From: Cheiracanthium punctorium
Taxonomy: Eukaryota; Arthropoda; Arachnida; Araneae; Cheiracanthiidae
Assembly: GCA_038373885.1 (NCBI GenBank)
Contig: JAWZYV010012522.1
Location: 124,001-188,000, forward strand
Direction of reading: 5' to 3'
Length of the DNA: 64,000 bases
The translations under genes were made by a program, and so were the position numbers. Positions 47,338 to 59,284 of the stretch are shown in pieces. The notes beneath the pieces are model-generated. The model was given only the letters and a program-made list of their open reading frames with translations, did not search any database and was not told where the DNA came from. The stretch's first letter is position 1; each line of letters opens with the position of its first letter.

Positions 47338-48203
47338 TACTCTATTACCTACACCTCATAGTTTTCCACTTACTAAATTTGTACTTAGTAAAGGTTACTA
47401 AATTTAACATACGAAAATTGAATATACAATGCTAGTTTCATACACATAATTAATTTGCATTGGTAATTATTTTTTGACTAATTAAACCTAGTATTCATGT
47501 TTCAGGAACAAAAGTGTTATTGTTCAGTGACATAACCATTGTGCCTAGAAGGTTGTTAATTAACACTGTTTTAATTTAACTGATTTAGATCATGATTGCT
47601 TAAACGAGTGATCCAAGATAGGCATATCTTTTGAATATTGTCTCAAATAATATAGATTTAGTATTTTATTATATAATATGTATGTGATAGCATGATGTTT
47701 TATAGCCTATAACCTTCCATAATAAATGAGTTATTTAATGCAAAAAGAATTTTTCCTATCAGATTGGTAGTTCCTAAGAACATTCAAACATAATACAAAT
47801 TCTTCAGCTGTATATATTAGAATAAATAAAAGTTTGCACTACTATTATTTCATCTTATTTATATTAAGTTCAGCCCTAAGGTATGTGGCACCCCCCTGCA
47901 AACTTAAGAGAGGTGCCCCTTTTATGCCCTAAATCAGTGCAAATCATCGAAATGGCACCCCTTCAAAGATGACGCCTCAATGCTATGCTTATTTTGCTTA
48001 CTGTGCCCGGCCACCCCTGTTTATATTAGCTTTTAGAAATAGAGTAGCAATTCTAATTAGACAACTGCATACATGTTTTCTATTAGAGCAATAAAAAATG
48101 CATAAATTATTCTTTAAGATTAATTTGTATTTGTTGTTTTGCAGAGTTTATTAAGTATATTCTATTAGCTTTAATTTAAAATTTGGGTATTTTTTTTTTA
48201 TAG
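47338..48203 (+). other. Intron 6 end, G/C-rich repeat island
   Basis: 47870-48020 is a G/C-rich island (GGCACCCCCCTGC, GTGCCCGGCCACCCC) in A+T-rich DNA, probably an interspersed repeat terminus. Nothing else is recognised. Confidence 0.35.
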
Positions 48204-48422
48204 CTGGTTGTGTATCTGAAACCTGGTGGATGAATATATCTCATGAAAAGGGGATTGTTCGAGATATTGACTATGTTGACTGGAGTCCATACACTAACTT
48301 TGATCTGGAAGAATCTCTTGGAGCTGTTGCTCTGTACTCAAACAACAAACTGCACTGGACATTAGCCCAGAAGAACTCTAATTCAAAACTGGCATGTGAA
48401 CTCAAAAAGTGTGAAGACAACA
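48204..48422 (+). CDS. Exon G: C-terminal half of C-type lectin-like domain 2
   Basis: A 219-nt exon (73 codons), AG at 48202-48203 and GTAAGT donor, phase 1-1. It encodes GCVSETWWMNISHEKG, YVDWSPYTNFDLEESLGAVA, LYSNNKLHWTLAQKNSNSK and ACELKKC. These match the CTLD W-I-G strand (here WWMN), the W-S-x-x-x-x-x-F loop, the acidic/G-A-V-A-L core strand and the final C-E-L. A possible N-glycosylation site (N-I-S) is present. No E-P-N or W-N-D motif is seen, so calcium-dependent sugar binding is doubtful. Confidence 0.9.
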
Positions 48423-48544
48423 GTAAGTATTTATGCAGCTGTATTTATTTTGTAGAATATGAAAAGAAATTAAGTAATTACAGTACCATCTTTTGGTGAG
48501 CTAAAACTAATTATTCAAAAGTGAAAAATAATTAAACTCCAGGG

Positions 48545-49000
48545 AAAGACAATGTTAGAGTTGAATTTATAAAACATGCAGGAGCTGAACAGAGGAATGA
48601 GAAAAATGAATTGATTACCCTTATATGAGAACACGAGATAATGCCAGTGGAATGGAGTCTGGGAATGATTGTAAAATTATATAAAAAGAATGACAAGATG
48701 CGGCATTACATTACTAAATGTCATATACAAAATTTTTACTTGCTTACTTTACAGGAGGCTTATGCTAATTGCAGAATAAATTATTGGCATCTGCCAATGT
48801 GGTTTTAGGTCAAACTGATCTACTGTTGATCAAATTCATATGATGAAAAATATCTTTGAAAAGTTTCATGAATATAATAGTGATCTGTTCACTTTATTTG
48901 TTGATTTTAAATCAGCATTTGATAAGGTGGATAGAATCAAAATGATTGAAATTTTATCTGAGCTAAATATACCAATGAAATTAAATAATTAATTAAAAAT
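48545..49000 (+). pseudogene. LINE reverse transcriptase fragment
   Basis: Frame-broken + strand sequence. Parts read GMIVKLYKKNDKMR, then QIHMMKNIFEKFHEYNSDLF, TLFVDFKSAFDKVDRIKM and IEILSELNIPMKL. F-V-D-F-K-S-A-F-D-K-V-D-R is motif A of non-LTR reverse transcriptases with its catalytic Asp. The upstream K-N-D-K segment corresponds to the K-x-G-D block. Several stops interrupt it. It differs from the RNase H LINE at 10856. Confidence 0.72.
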
Positions 49001-50177
49001 GGTTAAAAGATACAATCTGAAAAACATTAGTTAAAAACATATAAAATATTTACCACCAAAAACTGTAAAATCTTTGCCACTAAAATTTGTAAAAGCAAAA
49101 TATATTTCGCCCAAGAGTCATGGCCATCATCAGTCGATGAAACTGTCTTCTCTCTCTTTACTTCTTTTGATGTTGATGAGGGTGTTCTGCACATCATGTC
49201 AATGATGGTACATACCTGCCAACTTGTATAGTTTGGCCATACAATGTGCGAATTTTAGCTTAGCTGAATACAGCCGCAAGGCAAAATTGTAAAATTTTTG
49301 GCAAAGTTTAGGCTAATGTGATTTTATTTACTATGTTTCAAAATTCAGTAGTTTTGTGCAGTATTTTAAAATTTAAATCACCAATTGATGTTACGTTAAA
49401 CGTAAAAAAATGAGATCGTTTTAGTTCCCATATTTATGCTAACTCCCCCCTCTCCTACCTTTTCTACCTGTAATATAAGAGATTGCTTGGCTATAATATA
49501 ATTCATTCTTAAAAGTTTGTTGAATTTGAGTATTAATTTCTTTATTCATTTCATTACTATCAATTGGGAGATAAAGGTTAAACCCTTGCCGGTTCAATTT
49601 TTTTCGAGTTGGAGGGTCAAAAAATGTCAATTTTATTTAATGCACATTTCGATATATATGCATTTAAAAGCATAATAACATTGTTCTCATACGAGATTTT
49701 CTAAATTGTGTATAGTTCTACCATCTAGTTTTCAGAAAAGTAAATAAAAGTGTTTGAAAGCAAAACTAAATAATTCAGAAAAGAGTATGTGAAAAATAAA
49801 AATTTTCCTAATACCTGAGCTACACTTGGGATAATCTAGAATGGAACGTTTTACATGCCCGAGCTCAACTCTGGCAGATCCGGTAAGGGGTTAATAATAA
49901 TACCAAAGTAAACTAAAATGCCGTTATCAGTGAATTTAAAATATTTAAGTTTTTTAGAAAATCATCAGTAGAGATTAACGAATGATTGGGTGAAGGAATG
50001 ATTTACTGTAAAATATTTTTCATGTATTTTTCGAGGTTATAAGTAGGGCCTTTGCATTTACTAACAATTAGATGTAAAGAGGGTGTTGTTGTTTTCTGGT
50101 CTTTGTGTATTTAGCAAAAATTCTAAGGGTAATGGTAGCTGAGTTAACGAAAAATGGGAGTAATCTTATGTTAAAAT
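49001..50177 (+). other. Intron 7, no gene recognised
   Basis: A+T-rich. 49075-49145 has TATATTTCGCCCAAGAGTC and CCATCATCAGTCGATGAAAC, resembling the CATCATCAGTCGTTTC words in the palindrome at 59070-59284, so both may come from one repeat family. Confidence 0.4.
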
Positions 50178-50951
50178 TAGGGATGTAATGAATATTTTTC
50201 CATTATTCGGTATTCTGCCTATTTGTCTGTTTTGCCGAATACTGAACAGATATTCGGCCGAATAGTTGTGTCCGAATATTGCTACATATTCAGCTTAATA
50301 ATTTCAGAACACAGAGAAAAAAATATTTTCAACATATATTTTTTAATGCATTTACAAATAATATTGCTTAGTTAAACTTCAATATGCTAATTTTATATCA
50401 TAAAATGTGAGTCATTGAATTTTAAACTGAATGAAACATAATTTAATGTATTTAATAATATTGCAGAAATGCAGACTTTTCTATTTTGGTGACACTACTT
50501 GGTTTTCTTCCTACTTTGGTGAGAGTAGGAGGAATCTTTTCAGATCCTCAATCACAAACATAATTTTGAAAAGCTGCTACATATGTTTGCCCAGAGGCTG
50601 TAAAACCCAAAGAATAGTGTATTTATGAATAGTTACCAGATTAATCACATACCATATCATATTTATTAAATTATGAATATCTCAAAATATAATTATGCTG
50701 CTATTAGTATTTAACTTTGTAAAAGTTATTTTTTCATGATCAAGATTTTTTTATAGATAATATACTATTGTGCATTTTTAATAATCTACAAATAATATAA
50801 AATTAATTTTAATTAGTCTTTATTTAATTACAAATTTGAAAAGCGACATTTTATTTACAGTTAAAATGAAATTTTAAAAAATTTAATATTCGGCCTAAAC
50901 TATGTGCCAAATATTCTGTATTCAGCCAAATCATTATTCGTTACATCTCTA
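50178..50951. mobile_element. hAT-type MITE, 774 bp
   Basis: The ends TAGGGATGTAATGAATATT and (reversed) TAGAGATGTAACGAATAAT are inverted. The flanks GTTAAAAT and GTTTAAAT (50170-50177, 50952-50959) match at 7 of 8. Sub-terminal ATTCGG/CCGAAT words repeat in both directions. The ends match a common hAT class. A fragment of the same end is near 13935. Confidence 0.78.
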
Positions 50952-51057
50952 GTTTAAATGGTCTCGAATAATCCAATATGAAATAGCACTTTCTCTGCTA
51001 GAGGTTTTTTATGTCTGTGTTCAGCATGCTTTAACATTCTTGTTTATTTTATCACAG

Positions 51058-51447
51058 GGCCAACAGAAGCTTACATTGAAGACAGGTCAGAATTTCCATC
51101 TAATATTTCGCATGAAGAATCTCTTAAACTTATGAAGTACTTCAAGTTGAAATGTGTTCCCAGTGGATGGTTTATAACAGATAGCATGCTCTGGTATAAG
51201 GATGGAGTTTTGTTGGATATTTTGCCCATTCATCACAAATGGAGTAAAAATGATCCAAGTGGCTGGTTATCTCCTACAACAGACTGGCATGATAGATTTC
51301 TCTTTGATTCTTCGACACACGAGTTTCCCATTCCTTATAGGAATGATGAAAAGAGTTTAAAAAAGCAAGGGTACTATTCATGCTGTGTAGACCAGCTGAA
51401 ACCTCTTCAGAGAGTATGCTCATCAAATTATCTCATCAGAATATCTG
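51058..51447 (+). CDS. Exon H: Ig-like domain
   Basis: A 390-nt exon (130 codons), acceptor TATCACAG, donor GTAAAT, phase 1-1. An Ig-like fold is indicated by L-K-C (strand B cysteine), S-M-L-W-Y-K-D-G (strand C tryptophan), and Q-G-Y-Y-S-C (strand F Y-x-C), with a nearly 85-residue gap between the two cysteines. That gap is long for a V or I set and includes an inserted segment rich in W, H and P. A second cysteine directly follows the Y-x-C (C-C-V-D), and another lies at R-V-C-S-S. A whole Ig domain in one phase 1-1 exon is typical of shuffled extracellular modules. Confidence 0.85.
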
Positions 51448-52380
51448 GTAAATTCCACATACTCAATTTTTAAACATTGTCAATATTAAATCTGTTTTAA
51501 AATTAAAAGATCTCTCAAAATTCTGCCTTTTTTTCAACAACATGTCATGTGAATTTCTAAAGAAATGCAACTAGCTATTAATGTTGATTTAGCTTAGAAA
51601 ACAAAAAAAAAAAAACAACATATAAAGTATATTTTATATGTATTTTTTTATGAAATACAAGTCAAACAAGTTTTCAAGATCATGTTATTTCATAAATCTT
51701 AATTCCCCCCCCCCCCCTATGACTTCTGTTAATTGCAGAGTTTACTGATAGCTGTGCGTAAAATTAAAAAATGGTGCTGTTTTGCTATTTCTGCTCTATT
51801 ATCTCTTTACACACTTTTCAGGAATTTTGTAAGAGTCTCATTATCACCTCTGAATGAAACCTGTATAAGGAATTGCTTTTTGCCTTCTAACACAGAGCTG
51901 GTTTAATTAGTTTATTCATTAACTTCTTTAACATAGGCGAGTCATATATTCATTTCCTATGAATGTCTCTTCCACCAGGGTGAGTCACCCTTGCATCACT
52001 GGGAAATGAGCTTACTGGATGGCTGGTGCATATTTGTATTTTAACATGAAACAGTTTCTAATGACTAGTGGATAGGTTTCTATGTCCATTACGTTTGAAT
52101 TGAACATAGTTTTAGGATCATAAGATTGGGGTGGTTCATATTCTGCCTGATTTTGGCATTTTGTTAATCAGCTGTTACAGGGAAGAAAGAAAATTACAAT
52201 GTAAACAAAGACAGCTGGCCTCGAATTTTTCCAGGTGATATAAACATTGGTATTTCTGATAGCTTTTTTTTTGGGGGGGGGGATTCTGTGGGGGTCTTTT
52301 ATAGGCTTATTGTCAGTTCTGTTATAGTTTGCATTGCTTTCAGATATATTTCTTGCATGTTCCTTCTTAGCATTTCGGAA
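51448..52380 (+). other. Intron 8 first part, no gene recognised
   Basis: A+T-rich intron with a C run at 51706-51717 and a G run at 52273-52282. No conserved frame. Confidence 0.4.
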
Positions 52381-52507
52381 AGTCTTGACTCCAGATTATT
52401 ATGATGAGAAAGTTTTATTTATCAGAGGAGGAGTGGACTCACATAGTACATGAACCAATTAGTGACATACATGAAAGTGGTGATTCATTTTCTAAAGAGT
52501 TAGAAAG

Positions 52508-55500
52508 ACAAGAGTCTAGCCCCCGCCCATCTAACTATTGAACCATTCAACGCGCATGCCCGTATACATCCCCGAGATCTGCTCAGGAAATGAATGGTGT
52601 CGCCATCTAGTCATTACTTTTGGAAACTTTGTATTTCTCCATAATAAAAAGAAATTTTGAAATATTTAGGATTATCTTTGAACTTGTGTTTATTTTTCCT
52701 TTTGTATTATAAAAAAAATACTTCAAATATTTATTCTTTCTGATGATCTTGGAATTACCAATTGCTTGTTAATTAAAATTATGTATTAAGTAATTTTTAC
52801 ATAAGTTAATTTTTTTTAAATATTTTAACAGATTTTGGAATATTTAGTTTTAAATAAGAATGGCCTCACACACACAATCTCATTTTTATTTTTATATCCC
52901 AAATGTCCCCCATCTAGTGATTAATTTTGGAAACTTTGATTGTATTTCTCCGTAATAAAAAGAAAATATATCAAATAGTTATTCTTTACTGATAATCTAT
53001 AATTAGCAATATTGTAGCTGGTTAATATTCCTACATAAGTCAATTATTTTTAAAATAGTTTATTAAGTAAATGATTTTAGCAGAAAAATCACTCAAAATA
53101 TTGGTGTTAAACGATAAAGTAATTAAAAAACGTGTGTTTTTTACAAAGTTTTTTAATTACTTGATTTTAGCAGATTTTGAAATATTTACCATTGGACTTG
53201 AACTTGTTTTTATAGCAGTTTTGTATTTGTGTCAAGTTAAAAATAAATAATACTGCATATCACCTCCTGCCCCCAACCCCCCAAATTTAATTTTAGCACG
53301 ACATATCCCCTTTCAAATTTTTTTTCTGCCTACGGCCTTGGACATATATGCATTTTCTTGAATTTTAGGAGGGGGGGACTACCCCCTCCTTTTGTCTGAA
53401 TATAATATTTTATGTATTCTCTAATTTTATACAATCGGAAATTTGTTGAAAGATTATGAAAACTATCTTTACTTATTAGATGTTTTAGTTTAATCATTTG
53501 AAATTTTAAAACATCTAACACAAAAATGAATTACAGCTGAACCTCGATTTAACGTACTTTGACTTAACGAATTCTCCGATTTAACGAATATTTTTTCTGC
53601 CCCAACAAAAAGGGTGCTAAAATGCTCTGATTTAACGAATTTTTAGCTTTGATTTAACAAACAACAATCGCTGAAATAAAATTCGCACATAAAACTAAAA
53701 CTTTGAATTTTTCGCACGCAAAATTAATATATACAAAAAGCTTTGGAAAATTCATGTGCTTTCAAAACACAGCCACAAAAAAAAGCACTATCAAGGATTT
53801 CTTTCCAAAGTGCCAATAAGTATGTACGTATTATGTGTTAAGTTTTAAGAACAAGTAACATTAAAGAATTTAGATAATTTTAAAGTTGATCTCCTAACCT
53901 ATAACTTATCATTTTTAAGCTCGCAGTAAACAATAATCATTCTTTTAACGAACGGAATTGTGGGTCCCAATCAATTCGTTAATTCGAGGTTCGACTGTAT
54001 AAGAATAAGAGGATTCATGATAATAAACGTAGATGAATAAAACTCCGTTATTCACTCCAGTAAAATTTGAAGACATCATGAATAAACAACATTTTTGGGG
54101 GGCACTTCATATTTGTTACGGGGAATAAAAATGAATTCAAGTTTACTTGATTTGTCAAAATTCATTACGCAATTATAAGTCCCAATATAATAACATTTCT
54201 TCGAATATTTATTTAGCAAAAAACAGCAAATTCATAAGCAGCAAATTAATTAAACACATGGCAATATTATCAAATACAATACTCCACAGAATTAATAATC
54301 AGTAAAGTCACCTGCATGGTGTAACCAAGAAACTGAAGATTACCGATCACTTTTGTAGAGTGAAAAAAAAATAATAATAGAATAGAATTATTTTATTTAA
54401 TTAATGTAAATATAAATAAGTTATTGTTTATTTATCATTTATTGAAAGGATTAAGTACATTTTTGAGCAAAATAATTCTAAAAATTGTTTTATTTCGGGA
54501 TTAAAAATAAAACTTCTTTAATCTAAAATTTTATAGCTTTTTCTAAAATTCTAAAATTTTATAGCTTAAAAAGTTATAAGTTATAGGTTAGAAGATCAAC
54601 TTTAAAATTATCTAAATTCTTTAGTGTTACTTGGTCTTAAAACTTAATACATAATACGTACATACTTATTGGCACTTTGGAAAGAAATCCTTGATAGTGC
54701 TTTTTTTTTTTGTGGCTGTGTTTTGAAAGCACATGAATTTTCCAAAGCTTTTTGTATATATTAATTTTGTGTGCAAAAAATTCAAAGTTTTAGTTTTATG
54801 TGCGAATTTTATTTCAGCGATTGTTGTTCGTTAAATCAAAGCTAAAAATTCGTTAAATCAGAGCATTTTAGCACCTTTTTTGTTGGGACAGAAAAAATAT
54901 TCGTTAAATCAATGTACATTAAATTGAGGTTCAGCTGTAATTCATTTTTGTGTTAAATGTTTTAAAATTTCAAATGATTAAACTAAAACATCTAATAAGT
55001 AAAGATAGTTTTCATAATCTTTCAACAAATTTCCGATTGTATAAAATTAGAGAATACATAAAATATTATATTCAGACAAAAGGAGACTGACCCCTAAAAT
55101 TCAAGAAAATGCATATATGTCCAAGGCCGTAGGCAGAAAAAAAATTTGAAAGGGGATATGTCGTGCTAAAATTAAATTTGGGGGGTTGGGGGCAGGAGTT
55201 GATATGCTGTATTATTTTTTTTTCAACTTAACACAAATACAAACCTGCTATAAAAACAAGTTCAAGGCCAATGATAAATATTTCAAAATCTGCTAAAATC
55301 ATTTACTTAATAAACTATTTTAAAAATAATTGACTTATGTAGGAATATTAACCAGCTACAATATTGCTAATTATAGATTATCAGTAAAGAATAGCTATTT
55401 GATATATTTTCTTTTTATTACGGAGAAATACAATCAAAGTTTCCAAAATTAATCACTAGATGGGGTACATTTGGGATATAAAAATAAAAGAGATCGTGTG

Positions 55501-55862
55501 TGTGAGGCCATTCTTATTTAAAACTAAATATTCCAAAATCTGTTAAAATATATAAAAAAAAATTAACTTATGTAAAAATTACTTAATACATAATTTTAAT
55601 TAACAAGCAATTGGTAATTCCAAGATCATCAGAAAGAATAAATATTTGAAGTATTTTTTTTATAATACAAAAGGAAAAATAAGCACAAGTTCAAAGCTAA
55701 TCCTAAATATTTCAAAATTTCTTTTTATTATGGAGAAATACAAAGTTTCCAAAAGTAATGACTAGATGGCGACACCATTCATTTCCTGAGCAGATCTCTG
55801 GGAAATACGGGTATGCACATTGAATGATTCAATAGTTAGGCAGGTGGGGGCTAGACGCTTGT
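52508..55862. mobile_element. 3355-bp foldback element with 9-bp target duplication
   Basis: The ends ACAAGAGTCTAGCCCCCGCC and (reversed) ACAAGCGTCTAGCCCCCACC are inverted and flanked by GTTAGAAAG on both sides (52499-52507, 55863-55871). The arms stay similar for about 1.4 kb (52508 to about 53910, and about 54570 to 55862), leaving a centre of about 0.65 kb. Long terminal inverted repeats with a 9-bp duplication fit Mutator-like (MULE) foldback elements. No transposase is seen, so it would move in trans. Confidence 0.9.
53535..53999. mobile_element. Pogo/Tigger-like MITE nested in the left foldback arm
   Basis: It starts CAGCTGAACCTCGATTTAACG and ends CGTTAATTCGAGGTTCGACTG, flanked by TA. 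These are typical pogo/Tigger-type ends. Most of it is present in reverse in the right arm (54939 down to about 54570), where the far end is missing. The MITE was therefore in the parent sequence before the arms were duplicated. Confidence 0.75.
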
Positions 55863-57448
55863 GTTAGAAAGTGATATTTCTAGTGATTCTGATATGGACA
55901 TTTTGTTAGAGACTGAGCTTGCTCAGTGCCTGTTTTCTAATTCCTGTAAAAGTTTGGCTCTAAATACTTCAGATTGGACTAGAGAGTTTGAGGAATTGCA
56001 TCATCATTCATTTATTGGAATACCAGGAACAAATTCTATAGCAAATGCAGAAAAGAAATTGATTTTTTAAAGATTTTCTTTCATGATGACTTACTTAATT
56101 TAAACCAAACAGTTTTGCTCTCAAAATGCTGAAGGAAGTGCTCCATCAACTTCTAGGTCGGCCAAATTTACAATTGTAAGCATTTTGAATATATAAAGGT
56201 TTTTTTTTTTCCTCCCTATGATAATAAGAATGGACATTATCAAGAAGCCTACACTGAAAATGTTTTTTACTACAAATGAGATATTTGCTACTCCATTTTC
56301 TATAACTTATGCCTATGGATGTGTTTCTTAACATTTAAGAATTTTTCCATTTCTTATCAGACAATAATGCTAAAAAGTTGGGAAAACTAGGATTAATTGT
56401 AGAAAATCTGAAGTGTAAATTTAAAAGGACCTACGTACCCAAAGAAAATATTTGCATCAGCGAATCCCTTTTTGCTTGGAAAGGATGTCTTGGCTTCCGT
56501 CAGTATGTTCCACCCAAAACATCGTGCTATGGGATAAAAATATATAAGTTATGCGAATCAATTTCTGGTTATATGTGGAATTTTTTAATTTATTGTGGAA
56601 AAGGCACAGAAATGCTAAGTGGTGACAGGTTTTATGAAGAAAGAGTAGTGAATACACTGATGATCGACTTATTTGAAGAGGATATAATTTATATCTGTAT
56701 TGCTTTTTCAATTCTCCATCAATTGGGGAATATTTGTATTCTGTAAAAATGAATATTTGTGGAACAGTATTTAAACAAGAAAAAGAATGTCAAAAGGTTT
56801 TCCATGTAGAAAACTGAAAGATTGTGAATTGGATCTGATGCAGTTGGGTAACATGAACATCATTGCATTCAAGGAAAAAAAGAAAGATGTTTTTATGCTA
56901 ACAAGCATACATTTGCCTGATATGGCCAGTAGAATCAGTCCAGCAGAAAAGATAGGGTTACTAGTAAGAATATTTTAAAACCTAAATGTATTATAGATTA
57001 CAATAGAAACATGGGTGGTGTAGATATAGGAGATGGAGTTATGACACACCCTTTATGTTTTCGAAAATCAGTGAAATGGTATGAAAAATTATTTTTTGAG
57101 ATTATGGACATACAAATATTAAACTCTAATATTCTTTTCAATTAAAAAACACAGCATTAAAATGCAGCTTCTTGAATTTAAAATTAAACATAGAACAAAT
57201 TTTGAAGCACTAAGAAAAATTATTGAGAACAGCAGTTTATGGTCATATCTGTGCCAGCACTTACCTGATTACCGGATAGGCATTTTCCTACCCTTAATAT
57301 AAACAAAAAGGGTGAAAAAATCCAAAAGAAGGTGCATAGTATGTTCACAAACTGTGTTAAAACAAACACAACAAAAATTTTATGCTTCTGGAACATGTAA
57401 TGTAAGACTTAGTGTTTCTCCGTGCTTCGAGATTTTTTATACTGAGTC

Positions 57449-57912
57449 CAAGCCCGGACTGGCCAGGGTGTCCGACTGTCTGCAGACGGGTGGGCCCCCG
57501 CCCTCGGCAGGTCCTCCCTGCTGAGGACGGGCCCCCAAACAGAAAAACGAAAGAAAATAAAAAAAAAGTGCTACAATGATAGCACTTGAATGAAGCTTGA
57601 CACATAAAAAATTTTTTGCAGTTGCAATGCACCCCAGAAGGCTTCAAAACACTTCATTTTAAATGTAGTTCTCAATTTTTTGAGTGAAGATTCCCGAATG
57701 AACAAGGGATTAATTAATATGAATGATGCATATTAATTAATATAGATCAATATTTTATTAAGGCATTAATTATCAATCATAATTGATTAATAATAACACC
57801 ATACCTCCCCCACACCCCAAAAGTTAACACATTCTATTATTTATCGGTTGCACAATAACCCCCCCCCCCTTCTCTTGAGACGGGCGGGCCCCTCCCTCCC
57901 AGTCCGGGCCTG
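57449..57912. mobile_element. Non-autonomous hAT element, 464 bp, ACTGAGTC duplication
   Basis: The ends CAAGCCCGGACTGGCC and (reversed) CAGGCCCGGACTGGGAGG are inverted. Both flanks are ACTGAGTC (57441-57448, 57913-57920). It sits in the last codons of the piggyBac-like gene. G/C-rich ends enclose an A+T-rich non-coding core. Confidence 0.9.
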
Positions 57913-57920
57913 ACTGAGTC

Positions 57921-59069
57921 TTCATTTTAAGTTTATTATTTCTTCTTCTGAGTAGTTTTTTCATATTTTAAAAATTAATTTGAAGATTTAATTTATCAAT
58001 TAAAACTTTTGAATAATTTTAAAAGAGCTTTCAAAAATTATTTCTCAAGGTAAGCAATATTTTATATATTTTTGCATGTTAAAAAAATGAAAGAAAAGAA
58101 TTTTAAATGTAATAATCTAAAACGGTATAAAAAAATTATGATGTTAGGACTTAAAAGTTTTTTGTTTTGTTTCCACTCCATCCCGAGGGAACTTCTTAAA
58201 CAAAGGCATGCCATCACAAAAGGGTTAGCATTCATGATACTTAAACACTAAACATATTTCCCATACATTAGGGAGATAGATTTCAGTCCTTCATTATTGC
58301 AATTACTGACTGCTGATAAGTCAGATATGCAAAACATGATTTTAAGTATATTAATGATTTTGTAATAGATTCCACACACACATACACACACACTCACATG
58401 TTTAACATATGGGGAGAGAAAAAAAATAAAAACAAAAACTTATGTTTTTGCAGTCATTTATTTTCCACTGCACACTGTGGCGAATTTCTGCATAGGTGCA
58501 TAAGGTGCAAGCTTTGGGCCTCGCAAATTGAAGGGGCTTCAAAATTCAATTATCTAAAAAAGAATATGTATACATATAAAAACCTTTTTCAAAAGCAGAA
58601 ACTTTGTTCATAGTTCCAGCACTGCTCCTAGCATACAAAGTGCTTTTGAACAATTTTTTCTTCAGTGTCAAATGTACTTAAAATGTACAATAAAGCAAAT
58701 TGTTTCCCTACAGCAATATCTTTTGAGGGAGCTGAAACTAGCATCTCTACTGGTACCTCTATTGGCAAGTTCCCCTGAAAAAACCCTCTTAGATGCATTT
58801 TTCCCATATCCTTGAAAGTATCACAAGTCGTATAATAACTACCAAATAATTTATAGTGTGAATTCACTACATGCTTATAAATGATGAATAAATGAATATA
58901 AAAAAATGAATAATGATTAAATTAATTTTTTTTAATTAAAAAAATACTCATGATAACAATATTACAAATATGCCAAAAGCTGAAAATAGTTGTAGTTGAA
59001 AATGCAAAACATTATTAGGCAATAATAAAAACTTATAAAACATTATTTAATACGGCGAATTAATCAGTT
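57921..59069 (+). other. Intron 8, no gene recognised
   Basis: A+T-rich. (AC)n at about 58373-58393. The minus-strand frame 58867-58628 (including MHLRGFFQGNLPIEVPVEML) has no family I can name. 58480-58530 reads GCATAGGTGCATAAGGTGCA, probably a repeat. Confidence 0.35.
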
Positions 59070-59284
59070 AAAATTTTTTATTTGGGAATACCTTATTCCC
59101 TTGTAAAGGATATATATTTCGGTTACACATAAACACATAACCATCATCAGTCGTTTCTGGATCTCACACTAATGGCGGCCATTAGTGTGAGATCCAGAAA
59201 CGACTGATGATGGTTATGTGTTTATGTGTAACCGAAATATATATCGTTTACGGGGGAATAAGGTATTCCCAAATAAAAAATTTT
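59070..59284. repeat. Near-perfect palindrome, 107-bp arms with 1-bp centre
   Basis: The left arm 59070-59176 and right arm 59178-59284 are reverse complements with only about three mismatches, around a single G at 59177 (AATGGC-G-GCCATT). The outer ends are AAAATTTTTTATTTGGG. Such a structure would form a hairpin in single-stranded DNA. It directly abuts a truncated tRNA-like repeat. Confidence 0.92.

Larger units (their letters stand above)
52381..57440 (+). pseudogene. piggyBac-like transposase split by a foldback insertion
   Basis: The N terminus starts near 52400 (MMRKFYLSEEEWTHIVHE, then an acidic S/D-rich stretch) and is interrupted at 52508. It resumes at 55863 (LESDISSDSDMDILLETELA). 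The core reads YVPKENICISESLFAWKGCL and GFRQYVPPKTSCYGIKIYKL with SGYMWNFLIYCGKGTEM, at 56378-56746. Later parts are KKKDVFMLTSIHLPDMASR and IIDYNRNMGGVDIGD. The C-terminal zinc ribbon RRCIVCSQTVLKQTQQKFY and NVRLSVSPCFEIF lies at 57318-57440. The first catalytic Asp (D-E-S-L) is Ser, the D-N-F-Y-T-S box is lost, and W-K-D is F-K-E. Confidence 0.85.

Noticed and set aside
53330..53521. Minus-strand 63-codon frame in the foldback arm
   Set aside because: A+T-rich sequence of a transposon arm, mirrored in the other arm with changes that do not preserve the frame.
58628..58867. Minus-strand frame of 79 codons
   Set aside because: Reads like protein in part, but no family, motif or element boundary supports it.
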